This document shows, piece after piece, positions 57,390 to 64,000 of a stretch of DNA of 64,000 nucleotides. Position numbers and translations under genes: made by a program. The stretch covers positions 40,287 to 104,286 of the forward strand of contig CAJNCY010000010.1 in the NCBI GenBank assembly GCA_905221375.1, given 5' to 3'. Source of the DNA: a bacterium. GTDB lineage: Bacteria; Bacillota; Bacilli; Lactobacillales; Streptococcaceae. The notes below the pieces were generated by a model that was not told the DNA's origin, did not search any database, and was given only the letters and a program-made list of their open reading frames with translations. How positions within the stretch are numbered: the first letter of the stretch is position 1; the number at the start of each line of letters is the position of its first letter.

Positions 57390-57398
57390 TGGTACAAT
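57390..57398 (+). promoter_or_regulatory. extended -10 promoter of the rqcP-divIC run
   Basis: TGG-TACAAT 20 bases before the rqcP ATG, with GAGGTAAT as ribosome-binding site. Confidence 0.55.
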
Positions 57399-57418
57399 AA
57401 TAAGTTGAGGTAATAAAG

Positions 57419-57685
57419 ATGAGATTAGACAAATATTTAAAAGTATCACGAATTATCAAGCGTCGTACAGTAGCAAAGGAAGTAGCAGATAAAGGCAGAA
57501 TCAAGGTGAATGGGATCTTGGCCAAAAGTTCAACGGATTTGAAAGTTAATGACCAAGTTGAGATTCGCTTTGGCAATAAGTTGCTACTTGTAAAAGTACT
57601 AGAGATGAAAGATAGTACGAAAAAAGAAGATGCAGCAGGCATGTATGAAATTATCAGTGAAACACGGGTAGAAGAAAATGTCTAA
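57419..57685 (+). CDS. rqcP: RqcP, ribosome quality-control S4 protein
   Basis: An 88-residue S4-domain protein (Hsp15/YabO type) that in Bacillus works with RqcH to tag stalled nascent chains on the 50S subunit. The S4 fold [32 protein letters not shown] fills the N-terminal half. Its place between mfd and divIC matches the Bacillus yabO neighbourhood. It overlaps divIC by eight bases. Confidence 0.9.
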
Positions 57686-58046
57686 GAATATTGTACAATT
57701 AAACAATTCTTTTATCCAAAATGAATACCAACGTCGTCGCTACCTGATGAAAGAACGACAAAAACGGAATCGTTTTATGGGGTGGGTATTGATTTTGATT
57801 ATGCTGTTATTTATTTTGCCAACTTTTAATTTAGCGCAGAGCTATCAGCAATTACTCCAAAGACGTCAGCAATTAGCAGACCTGCAAACTCAGTATCAAA
57901 CTTTGAGTGATGAAAAGGATAAGGAGACAGCATTTGCTATAAAGTTGAAAGACGAGGATTATGCTGCCAAATATACACGAGCGAAGTACTATTATTCTAA
58001 GTCTAGGGAAATAGTTTATACGATTCCTGACTTGCTTCAAAGGTGA
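57678..58046 (+). CDS. divIC: DivIC/FtsB-like cell-division protein
   Basis: A 122-residue bitopic protein. A basic N-terminus precedes one helix (about 33-52, [15 protein letters not shown]), followed by a coiled coil ([17 protein letters not shown]) that pairs with FtsL and DivIB in the divisome. It sits between rqcP and the small protein at 58051, as in related streptococci. Confidence 0.92.
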
Positions 58047-58050
58047 TAAA

Positions 58051-58173
58051 ATGGAAAATTTATTAGACGTAATTGAGCAATTTTTGAGTTTATCAGATGA
58101 AAAACTGGAAGAGTTGGCTGATAAAAATCAATTATTGCGTTTACAAGAAGAAAAGGAAAGGAAGAATGCGTAA
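58051..58173 (+). CDS. 40-residue conserved small protein
   Basis: A 40-residue acidic, helical protein (MENLLDVIEQFLSLSDEKLE, then a charged C-terminal half). It starts 4 bases after the divIC stop and its last 8 bases overlap the next gene. AGGTGAT is the ribosome-binding site. No family is known to me. The tight packing between divIC and the beta-lactamase-fold gene is the main support, and pneumococcal genomes have a small gene at this place. Confidence 0.75.
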   Translation: MENLLDVIEQFLSLSDEKLEELADKNQLLRLQEEKERKNA

Positions 58174-59434
58174 ATTCTTAATTATTTTGTTGCTACCGAG
58201 TTTATTGACCATTTCAAAAGTTGTTAGCACAGAAAAAGAAGTCGTCTATACTTCGAAAGAAATTTATTACCTTTCACAATCTGACTTTGGTATTTATTTT
58301 AGAGAAAAGCTAAATTCTCCTATGGTTTATGGAGAAGTTCCTGTTTATGCGAATGAAGATTTAGTTGTAGAATCTGGAAAATTAACTCCAAAAACAAATT
58401 TTCAAATAACTGAGTGGCGCTTAAATAAACAAGGAATTCCAGTATTTAAGTTATCCAACCATCAATTTATAGCTGCAGACAAACGATTTTTATATGACCA
58501 GTCAGAGGTAACTCCTACAATAAAAAAAGTATGGTTAGAATCTGACTTTAAACTGTATAATAGTCCTTATGATTTAAAAGAAGTGAAATCATCCTTATCA
58601 GCTTTTTCTCAGGTGTCAATCGATAAGACAATATTTGTAGAAGGAAAAGAATTTCTACACATTGATCAGGTTGGATGGGTAGATAAAGAGTCAACTTCTG
58701 AAGAAGATAACCGGATGGGTAAAGTCCAAGAAATGTTATCTGAAAAATATCAAAAAGCTTCTTTCTCTATTTATGTTAAGCAACTGACTACTGGAAAAGA
58801 AGCTGGTATCAATCAAGATGAAAAGATGTATGCGGCTAGTGTTTTAAAACTACCTTATCTCTACTATACACAAGAAAAAATAAATGAGGGTCTGTATCAG
58901 TTAGATACGACTGTAAAATACGTATCAGCAGTTAATGATTTTCCAGGTTCTTATAAACCAGAAGGAAGTGGTAGTCTTCCTAAAAAAGAGGATAATAAAG
59001 AGTATTCTCTCAAGGACTTAATCACAAAAGTATCTAAAGAATCTGATAATGTAGCTCATAATATATTGGGTTATTACATTTCAAACCAATCTGATTCCAC
59101 ATTCAAATCCAAGATGTCTGCCATTATGGGAGATGATTGGGATCCAAAAGAAAAATTGATTTCTTCCAAGATGGCCGGGAAGGTCATGGAAGCTATTTAT
59201 AATCAAAATGGATTTGTGCTAGAGTCTTTGACTAAAACAGATTTTGATAATCAGCGAATTGCCAAAGGTGTTTCTGTGAAGGTAGCTCATAAAATTGGGG
59301 ATGCGGACGAATTTAAGCATGATACGGGTGTTGTCTACGCAGATTCTCCATTTATTCTTTCTATTTTCACTAAGAATTCTGATTATGATACGATTTCTCA
59401 GATAGCCAAGGATGTTTATGAGGTTCTAAAATGA
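58166..59434 (+). CDS. exported beta-lactamase-fold serine hydrolase
   Basis: A 422-residue protein with a signal peptide ([21 protein letters not shown]). An N-terminal region of about 180 residues with SH3-like strands precedes a class A beta-lactamase/penicilloyl-serine transferase domain with SVLK (about 232-235), SDN in KESDNVAHN and HKIG near the C-terminus. It could be a wall-acting hydrolase rather than a true beta-lactamase. The start at 58166 is chosen for GGAAAGGAAG and the signal peptide; the longer frame lies in the small gene. tilS overlaps its end. Confidence 0.88.
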   Translation: MRKFLIILLLPSLLTISKVVSTEKEVVYTSKEIYYLSQSDFGIYFREKLNSPMVYGEVPVYANEDLVVESGKLTPKTNFQITEWRLNKQGIPVFKLSNHQFIAADKRFLYDQSEVTPTIKKVWLESDFKLYNSPYDLKEVKSSLSAFSQVSIDKTIFVEGKEFLHIDQVGWVDKESTSEEDNRMGKVQEMLSEKYQKASFSIYVKQLTTGKEAGINQDEKMYAASVLKLPYLYYTQEKINEGLYQLDTTVKYVSAVNDFPGSYKPEGSGSLPKKEDNKEYSLKDLITKVSKESDNVAHNILGYYISNQSDSTFKSKMSAIMGDDWDPKEKLISSKMAGKVMEAIYNQNGFVLESLTKTDFDNQRIAKGVSVKVAHKIGDADEFKHDTGVVYADSPFILSIFTKNSDYDTISQIAKDVYEVLK

Positions 59435-60708
59435 GGGAACAAGATTTTTTAAATCATTTTCTCAAGAAGGGATATTTCAAAAAGCATACTAAGGTGGTGC
59501 TAGCTCTTTCTGGTGGGTTAGATTCTATGTTTCTATTTAAGGTATTATCTACTTATCAAAAAGAGTTAGAAATTGAATTGATTCTAGCCCATGTGAATCA
59601 TAAGCAGAGAGTAGAATCAGATTGGGAAGAACAGGAATTAAGGAAGTTGGCTGCTGAAGCAGAGCTTCCTATTTATATCAGCGATTTTTCAGGAGAATTT
59701 TCAGAAGCGCGTGCTCGACATTTTCGTTATGATTTTTTTCAAGAGATCATGAAAAAGACAGGTGCGACAGCTTTAGTCACTGCCCACCATGCTGATGATC
59801 AGGTGGAAACGATTTTGATGCGTTTGATTCGAGGGACTCGTTTGCGCTATCTATCAGGAATTAAGGAGAAGCAAGTAGTAGGAGAGATAGAAATCATTCG
59901 GCCCTTCTTGCATTTTCAGAAAAAAGATTTTCCTTCAATTTTTCACTTTGAAGATATATCAAATAAGAAAAATCATTATTTTCGCAATCGTATTCGAAAC
60001 TCTTATTTACCAGAAGTAGAAAAAGAAAATCCTAGATTTAGAGATGCAATCATAAGTATCGGAAATGAAATTTTAGATTATGACCTAGCTATAGCTGAAT
60101 TATCTAACAATATTGATGTGGAAAATTTACAACAGTTATTTTCTTATTCTGAGTCAACACAAAGAGTTTTACTCCAAACTTATTTGAATCGTTTTCCAGA
60201 TTTGAATATTACAAAAGCTCAGTTTGATGAAGTTCGGCAGATTTTAAAATCTAAAAGCCAATATCGTCATCCGCTTAAAAATGGCTATGAATTGATAAAA
60301 GAGTACCAACGGTTTCAGATTTGTAAAATCAGTCCGCAGGCTGATGAAAAGGAAGATGAACTTGTGTTACACTATCAAAATCAGGTATCTTATCAAGGAT
60401 ATTTATTTTCCTTTGGACTTCCATTAGAAGGTGAATCAATTCAACAAATACCTGTTTCACGCGAAACATCCATACACATTCGTCATCGAAAAACAGGAGA
60501 TGTTTTGATTCAAAATGGACATAGAAAAAAACTCAGACGTCTATTTATCGATTTGAAAATCCCTATGGAAAAGCGAAAATCTGCTCTGATTATTGAGCAA
60601 TTTGGTGAAATTGTTTCAATTTTGGGAATTGCGACCAGTAATTTGAGTAAAAACACGAAAAATGATATAATGAACACTGTACTTTATATAGAAAAAATAG
60701 ATAGGTAA
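59431..60708 (+). CDS. tilS: tRNA(Ile)-lysidine synthase
   Basis: A 425-residue ATP-dependent enzyme that converts C34 of the minor tRNA-Ile to lysidine. The PP-loop is [13 protein letters not shown] (about 26-38), [17 protein letters not shown] is conserved, and the C-terminal domain (about 345-420) binds tRNA. The ATG overlaps the previous stop by four bases. A parS-like palindrome is at 60453-60468 within it. hpt follows after 4 bases. Confidence 0.95.
   Translation: MREQDFLNHFLKKGYFKKHTKVVLALSGGLDSMFLFKVLSTYQKELEIELILAHVNHKQRVESDWEEQELRKLAAEAELPIYISDFSGEFSEARARHFRYDFFQEIMKKTGATALVTAHHADDQVETILMRLIRGTRLRYLSGIKEKQVVGEIEIIRPFLHFQKKDFPSIFHFEDISNKKNHYFRNRIRNSYLPEVEKENPRFRDAIISIGNEILDYDLAIAELSNNIDVENLQQLFSYSESTQRVLLQTYLNRFPDLNITKAQFDEVRQILKSKSQYRHPLKNGYELIKEYQRFQICKISPQADEKEDELVLHYQNQVSYQGYLFSFGLPLEGESIQQIPVSRETSIHIRHRKTGDVLIQNGHRKKLRRLFIDLKIPMEKRKSALIIEQFGEIVSILGIATSNLSKNTKNDIMNTVLYIEKIDR
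60453..60468. other. parS-type site
   Basis: TGTTTCACGCGAAACA has 15 of 16 matches to TGTTTCACGTGAAACA, with one central change. It lies inside tilS, about 11 kb right of dnaA. Confidence 0.85.
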
Positions 60709-60712
60709 AAAA

Positions 60713-61255
60713 ATGTTAGAAAACGATATTAAAAAAATCCTTGTTTCACACGATGAAATTACAGAAGCTGCTAAAAAATTAGGTGCTCAATTAACCAAAG
60801 ACTATGCAGGAAAAAATCCGATTTTAATTGGGATTTTAAAAGGATCTATTCCTTTTATGGCTGAATTGGTCAAATATATTGATACACATATTGAAATGGA
60901 CTTCATGATGGTTTCTAGCTACCATGGTGGAACAGCAAGTAGTGGTGTTATCAATATTAAACAAGATGTGACTCAAGATATCAAAGGAAGAGATGTTTTA
61001 TTTGTAGAAGATATCATTGATACAGGTCAAACTTTGAAGAATTTGCGAGATATGTTTATTGCAAGAGAAGCAGCCTCTGTTAAAATTGCAACCTTATTGG
61101 ATAAACCAGAAGGACGTGTTGTAGAAATTGAGGCAGACTATACCTGCTTTACTATCCCAAATGAGTTTGTAGTAGGTTATGGTTTAGACTACAAAGAAAA
61201 TTATCGTAACCTTCCTTATGTTGGAGTATTGAAAGAAGAAGTGTATTCAAATTAG
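60713..61255 (+). CDS. hpt: hypoxanthine phosphoribosyltransferase
   Basis: A 180-residue purine salvage enzyme making IMP and GMP from the bases and PRPP. The PRPP motif is [14 protein letters not shown] (about 94-107), and the catalytic loop follows SSYHGGT. The tilS-hpt-ftsH order is standard in Gram-positives. ftsH starts 15 bases later. Confidence 0.96.
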   Translation: MLENDIKKILVSHDEITEAAKKLGAQLTKDYAGKNPILIGILKGSIPFMAELVKYIDTHIEMDFMMVSSYHGGTASSGVINIKQDVTQDIKGRDVLFVEDIIDTGQTLKNLRDMFIAREAASVKIATLLDKPEGRVVEIEADYTCFTIPNEFVVGYGLDYKENYRNLPYVGVLKEEVYSN

Positions 61256-61270
61256 AAAGAACAATTTTTA

Positions 61271-63229
61271 ATGAAAAAACAAAATAATGGTTTAATTAAA
61301 AATCCTTTTCTATGGTTATTACTTATTTTTCTCCTAGTTACAGGTTATCAGTATTTTAGTACAGGTAGTGTTGCAGGGAAAAGTGAGCAAATTAATTATA
61401 CAGAATTGGTAAAAGAAATTACCGATGACAATGTAAAAGAATTGACTTACCAACCAAATGGCAGTGTTATCGAAGTTTCAGGTGTTTATAAAAATCCTAA
61501 AACAAGTAAAGAAGAAACAGGTATCCAGTTCTTTTCTCCTTCTGCTACAACAGTAGAGAAATTTTCAAGTATTATTCTTCCTTCAGATACTACAGTATCA
61601 GAATTGCAAAAACTTGCTTCTGACCATAAGGCAGAAGTAACTGTTAAGCATGAAAGTTCAAGTGGTATGTGGATTAATATTCTTGTATCCATTGTACCAT
61701 TCGGTATTCTATTCTTCTTCCTATTCTCTATGATGGGAAATATGGGAGGAAATAATAGCCGTAACCCAATGAGTTTTGGACGTAGTAAGGCTAAGGCCGC
61801 AAATAAAGAAGATATTAAAGTAAGATTTTCAGATGTTGCTGGAGCTGAGGAAGAAAAACAAGAACTAGTTGAAGTTGTTGAATTCTTAAAAGATCCAAAA
61901 CGATTTACAAAACTTGGAGCCCGTATTCCAGCAGGTGTCCTTCTAGAGGGACCTCCGGGAACAGGTAAGACGTTACTTGCTAAAGCAGTCGCCGGAGAAG
62001 CAGGTGTTCCATTCTTTAGTATCTCAGGTTCTGACTTTGTAGAAATGTTTGTCGGAGTTGGAGCTAGTCGTGTTCGTTCTCTTTTTGAAGATGCCAAAAA
62101 AGCAGCACCAGCTATTATCTTTATCGATGAAATTGATGCTGTTGGACGTCAACGTGGAGTCGGTCTCGGCGGAGGTAATGACGAACGTGAACAAACCTTG
62201 AACCAACTTTTGATTGAGATGGATGGTTTTGAGGGAAATGAAGGGATTATTGTCATCGCTGCGACAAACCGTTCAGATGTACTTGACCCTGCCCTTCTGC
62301 GTCCAGGACGTTTTGATAGAAAAGTATTGGTTGGTCGTCCTGATGTTAAAGGTCGCGAAGCAATCTTGAAAGTTCATTCTAAGAACAAGCCTTTAGCAGA
62401 AGATGTTGATTTGAAATTAGTGGCTCAACAAACTCCAGGTTTTGTTGGTGCTGATTTAGAGAATGTATTGAATGAAGCAGCTCTAGTTGCTGCTCGTCGC
62501 AATAAATCGATAATTGATGCTTCAGATATTGATGAAGCAGAAGACAGAGTTATTGCTGGTCCTTCTAAGAAAGATAAGACAGTTTCACAAAAAGAACGTG
62601 AATTGGTTGCCTATCATGAGGCAGGACATACCATTGTTGGTCTAGTCTTATCAAATGCCCGCGTTGTCCATAAGGTTACAATTGTACCACGTGGCCGTGC
62701 AGGTGGATACATGATTGCACTTCCTAAAGAGGATCAAATGCTTCTATCTAAAGAAGATATGAAAGAGCAATTGGCTGGCTTAATGGGGGGACGTGTAGCT
62801 GAAGAAATTATCTTTAATGTCCAAACTACAGGAGCTTCAAACGACTTTGAACAAGCGACACAAATGGCGCGTGCAATGGTTACAGAGTACGGTATGAGTG
62901 AAAAACTTGGTCCAGTACAATATGAAGGAAACCATGCTATGTTTGGTGCACAGAGTCCTCAAAAATCAATTTCAGAACAAACAGCTTATGAAATTGACGA
63001 AGAGGTTCGTTCATTATTGAATGAAGCACGAAATAAAGCTGCTGAAATTATTCAGTCAAATCGTGAAACTCACAAGTTGATTGCAGAAGCATTATTGAAA
63101 TACGAAACATTGGATAGTACACAAATTAAATCTCTTTACGAAACAGGAAAGATGCCTGAAACAGTAGAAGAGGAATCACATGCACTATCCTATGATGAAA
63201 TAAAGTCAAAAATGAATGATGAGAAATAA
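61271..63229 (+). CDS. ftsH: FtsH membrane AAA+ metalloprotease
   Basis: A 652-residue protease for membrane and regulatory proteins. Two N-terminal helices (about 11-29 and 130-150) flank an extracytoplasmic domain; the AAA+ module has GPPGTGKT (about 224-231) and the SRH; the zinc site is HEAGH (about 451-455). A terminator follows, then the ComE-controlled comX promoter. Confidence 0.97.
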   Translation: MKKQNNGLIKNPFLWLLLIFLLVTGYQYFSTGSVAGKSEQINYTELVKEITDDNVKELTYQPNGSVIEVSGVYKNPKTSKEETGIQFFSPSATTVEKFSSIILPSDTTVSELQKLASDHKAEVTVKHESSSGMWINILVSIVPFGILFFFLFSMMGNMGGNNSRNPMSFGRSKAKAANKEDIKVRFSDVAGAEEEKQELVEVVEFLKDPKRFTKLGARIPAGVLLEGPPGTGKTLLAKAVAGEAGVPFFSISGSDFVEMFVGVGASRVRSLFEDAKKAAPAIIFIDEIDAVGRQRGVGLGGGNDEREQTLNQLLIEMDGFEGNEGIIVIAATNRSDVLDPALLRPGRFDRKVLVGRPDVKGREAILKVHSKNKPLAEDVDLKLVAQQTPGFVGADLENVLNEAALVAARRNKSIIDASDIDEAEDRVIAGPSKKDKTVSQKERELVAYHEAGHTIVGLVLSNARVVHKVTIVPRGRAGGYMIALPKEDQMLLSKEDMKEQLAGLMGGRVAEEIIFNVQTTGASNDFEQATQMARAMVTEYGMSEKLGPVQYEGNHAMFGAQSPQKSISEQTAYEIDEEVRSLLNEARNKAAEIIQSNRETHKLIAEALLKYETLDSTQIKSLYETGKMPETVEEESHALSYDEIKSKMNDEK

Positions 63230-63233
63230 TTCT

Positions 63234-63258
63234 AAGAGAGGCAAGACCTCTCTTTTTT
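63234..63258 (+). terminator. ftsH terminator
   Basis: AAGAGAGG / CCTCTCT followed by TTTTT, only two bases before the comX ComE repeat. Confidence 0.88.
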
Positions 63259-63260
63259 GT

Positions 63261-63328
63261 GCAGTTGAGGAGCTAAAGGGTGCAGAATGGATGAAATGTG
63301 CCAAAAGTGTATTTGAATCTGTTAGACT
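63261..63328 (+). promoter_or_regulatory. comX promoter with ComE direct repeat
   Basis: GCAGTTGAG (63261-63269), 12-base spacer, GCAGAATGG (63282-63290, degenerate right half), then TAGACT (63323-63328) as -10 at the same distance as in comC. Confidence 0.82.
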
Positions 63329-63349
63329 GTATCTAGAAAGGGGAATAGA

Positions 63350-63829
63350 ATGCTTAAAGAATTGTATGAAGAAGTCCAAGGAATTGTATACAAGTGTAGA
63401 AATGAATATTACCTTCATTTGTGGGAGTTATCGGACTGGGACCAAGAGGGAATGATCTGCTTACATGAATTGATCAGTAGAGAAGAAGGTTTGGTAGAAG
63501 ATATCCCTCGTTTAAGGAAATATTTCAAAACCAAGTTCCGAAATCGAATTTTAGATTATCTCCGTAAACAAGAAAGCCAGAAGCGTAGATATGATAAAGA
63601 GGTTTATGAAGAAGTGGGTGAGATAAGTCATCGTATAAGTGAAGGAGGTCTATGGTTAGACGATTATTATCTCTTTCATGAAACACTAAGAGATTATAGA
63701 AACAAACAAACTAAAGAGCAACAAGAAGAATTAGAACGCGTCTTAAGAAATGAACGTTTCCGAGGACGTCAAAGAGTCTTAAGAGACTTACGTATTGTGT
63801 TTAAAGAGTTTGATATCCGTAGCCAGTAA
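63350..63829 (+). CDS. comX: ComX (SigX), competence sigma factor
   Basis: A 159-residue alternative sigma factor that directs polymerase to cin boxes such as those before comFA and cbpD. It is compact, with sigma regions 2 and 4 reduced (FKTKFRNRILDYLRKQESQKRR is the region 2 core). The ATG is at 63350; a poor GGGAAT lies before it. ComE drives its promoter. A second comX copy is known in pneumococcus but is outside this window. Confidence 0.95.
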   Translation: MLKELYEEVQGIVYKCRNEYYLHLWELSDWDQEGMICLHELISREEGLVEDIPRLRKYFKTKFRNRILDYLRKQESQKRRYDKEVYEEVGEISHRISEGGLWLDDYYLFHETLRDYRNKQTKEQQEELERVLRNERFRGRQRVLRDLRIVFKEFDIRSQ

Positions 63830-63870
63830 GAAGCCATGCAAAAAAAAATGAAAAAAATTAGAAAAAGATG

Positions 63871-63898
63871 TTGACAAAAAATAAAAAGCCGGTATAAT
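63871..63898 (+). promoter_or_regulatory. tRNA-Glu promoter at the right edge
   Basis: TTGACA (63871-63876), 16-base spacer, TATAAT (63893-63898). GAGTTG / CAACTC (63904-63922) forms a leader hairpin just before the tRNA. No comX terminator was seen. Confidence 0.85.
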
Positions 63899-63923
63899 AG
63901 TAAGAGTTGAAAATAACAACTCA

Positions 63924-63995
63924 GGTCCGTTGGTCAAGGGGTTAAGACACCGCCTTTTCACGGCGGTAACACGGGTTCGAATCCCGTACGGACTA
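63924..63995 (+). tRNA. tRNA-Glu (TTC), second copy
   Basis: A 72-base cloverleaf, anticodon TTC, base-for-base identical to the minus-strand copy at 43603-43674. In related genomes an rRNA operon lies nearby, but none is within the window. Confidence 0.96.
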
Positions 63996-64000
63996 TGGTA

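Noticed and set aside
61486..62097. A 203-codon minus-strand frame opposite ftsH
   Set aside because: It is the antisense of the ftsH AAA+ region, with no start site support.

Overview
The window is a chromosomal segment around the replication origin of a mitis-group Streptococcus, close to S. pneumoniae / S. mitis. The evidence is the dnaA-dnaN core flanked by parB-htrA on one side and ychF-pth-mfd-rqcP-divIC-tilS-hpt-ftsH-comX on the other, a comCDE locus beside tRNA genes, the pneumococcal-type mre-pcsB cluster, and low GC. The competence peptide allele (mature [17 protein letters not shown]) matches neither of the two classical pneumococcal pheromones as I remember them. CbpD has a single SH3-like region. 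Both point to a mitis-type strain or an atypical pneumococcus.

Layout. 1-2.5 kb (+): hslO, dusB, isochorismatase-like hydrolase. 2.5-3.8 kb: Ser/Gln-rich lipoprotein (-) and a small membrane-protein gene broken by an in-frame TGA (+). 3.8-9.8 kb (-): ctsR-clpC, and a TPP-riboswitch-controlled ABC transporter for a thiamine precursor. 9.9-18 kb (-): cbpD, gdpP-rplI-dnaB-veg, hpf, comFA-comFC. 18-20 kb (+): yigZ, PH-domain protein, cysK. 20-31.4 kb (-): M16 peptidase pair, rodZ, pgsA, ecfA1-ecfA2-ecfT, mreC-mreD, pcsB, rpsB-tsf. 31.5-43.5 kb, mixed strands: yaaA-recF, guaB, trpS, ABC-F protein, YfhO-like protein, YhgE/Pip-like protein with its divergent TetR regulator. 43.5-46.2 kb (-): tRNA-Asn, tRNA-Glu, comE, comD, comC, tRNA-Arg. 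46.2-51.8 kb: rlmH (-), then htrA, parB, oriC-dnaA-oriC, dnaN (+). 51.8-64 kb (+): DUF951 protein, ychF, pth, mfd, rqcP, divIC, a 40-residue protein, a beta-lactamase-fold protein, tilS, hpt, ftsH, comX, tRNA-Glu.

How the parts work together. Three themes dominate. (1) Replication and segregation: two DnaA-box clusters flank dnaA, the second ending in a DnaA-trio-like tract; a further cluster lies before htrA; there are three parS-like palindromes; parB is present but no parA is seen in the window. (2) Competence: comCDE about 4 kb and comX about 13 kb from oriC carry ComE direct repeats, while comFA and cbpD carry SigX (cin) boxes, so the early and late circuits and a fratricide effector share one origin-proximal region and may respond to gene dosage. 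(3) Envelope growth: mreCD, pcsB, rodZ, pgsA, divIC, htrA and ftsH. Four genes (hslO, comFA, yigZ, rlmH) have a -10-like element only 6-7 bases before the ATG and no Shine-Dalgarno, suggesting leaderless mRNAs.

Most genes left of oriC are on the minus strand and all on the right are on the plus strand, so transcription mostly follows the fork. No insertion sequence, prophage, CRISPR array, rRNA gene or BOX/RUP-type repeat was recognised. No gene-free stretch exceeds 300 bases once the small genes and tRNAs are counted. I found no convincing wholly new system. The best leads are regulatory: the broken small gene with a cre-like site, the orphan cin box, the leaderless set and the DnaA-trio tract.
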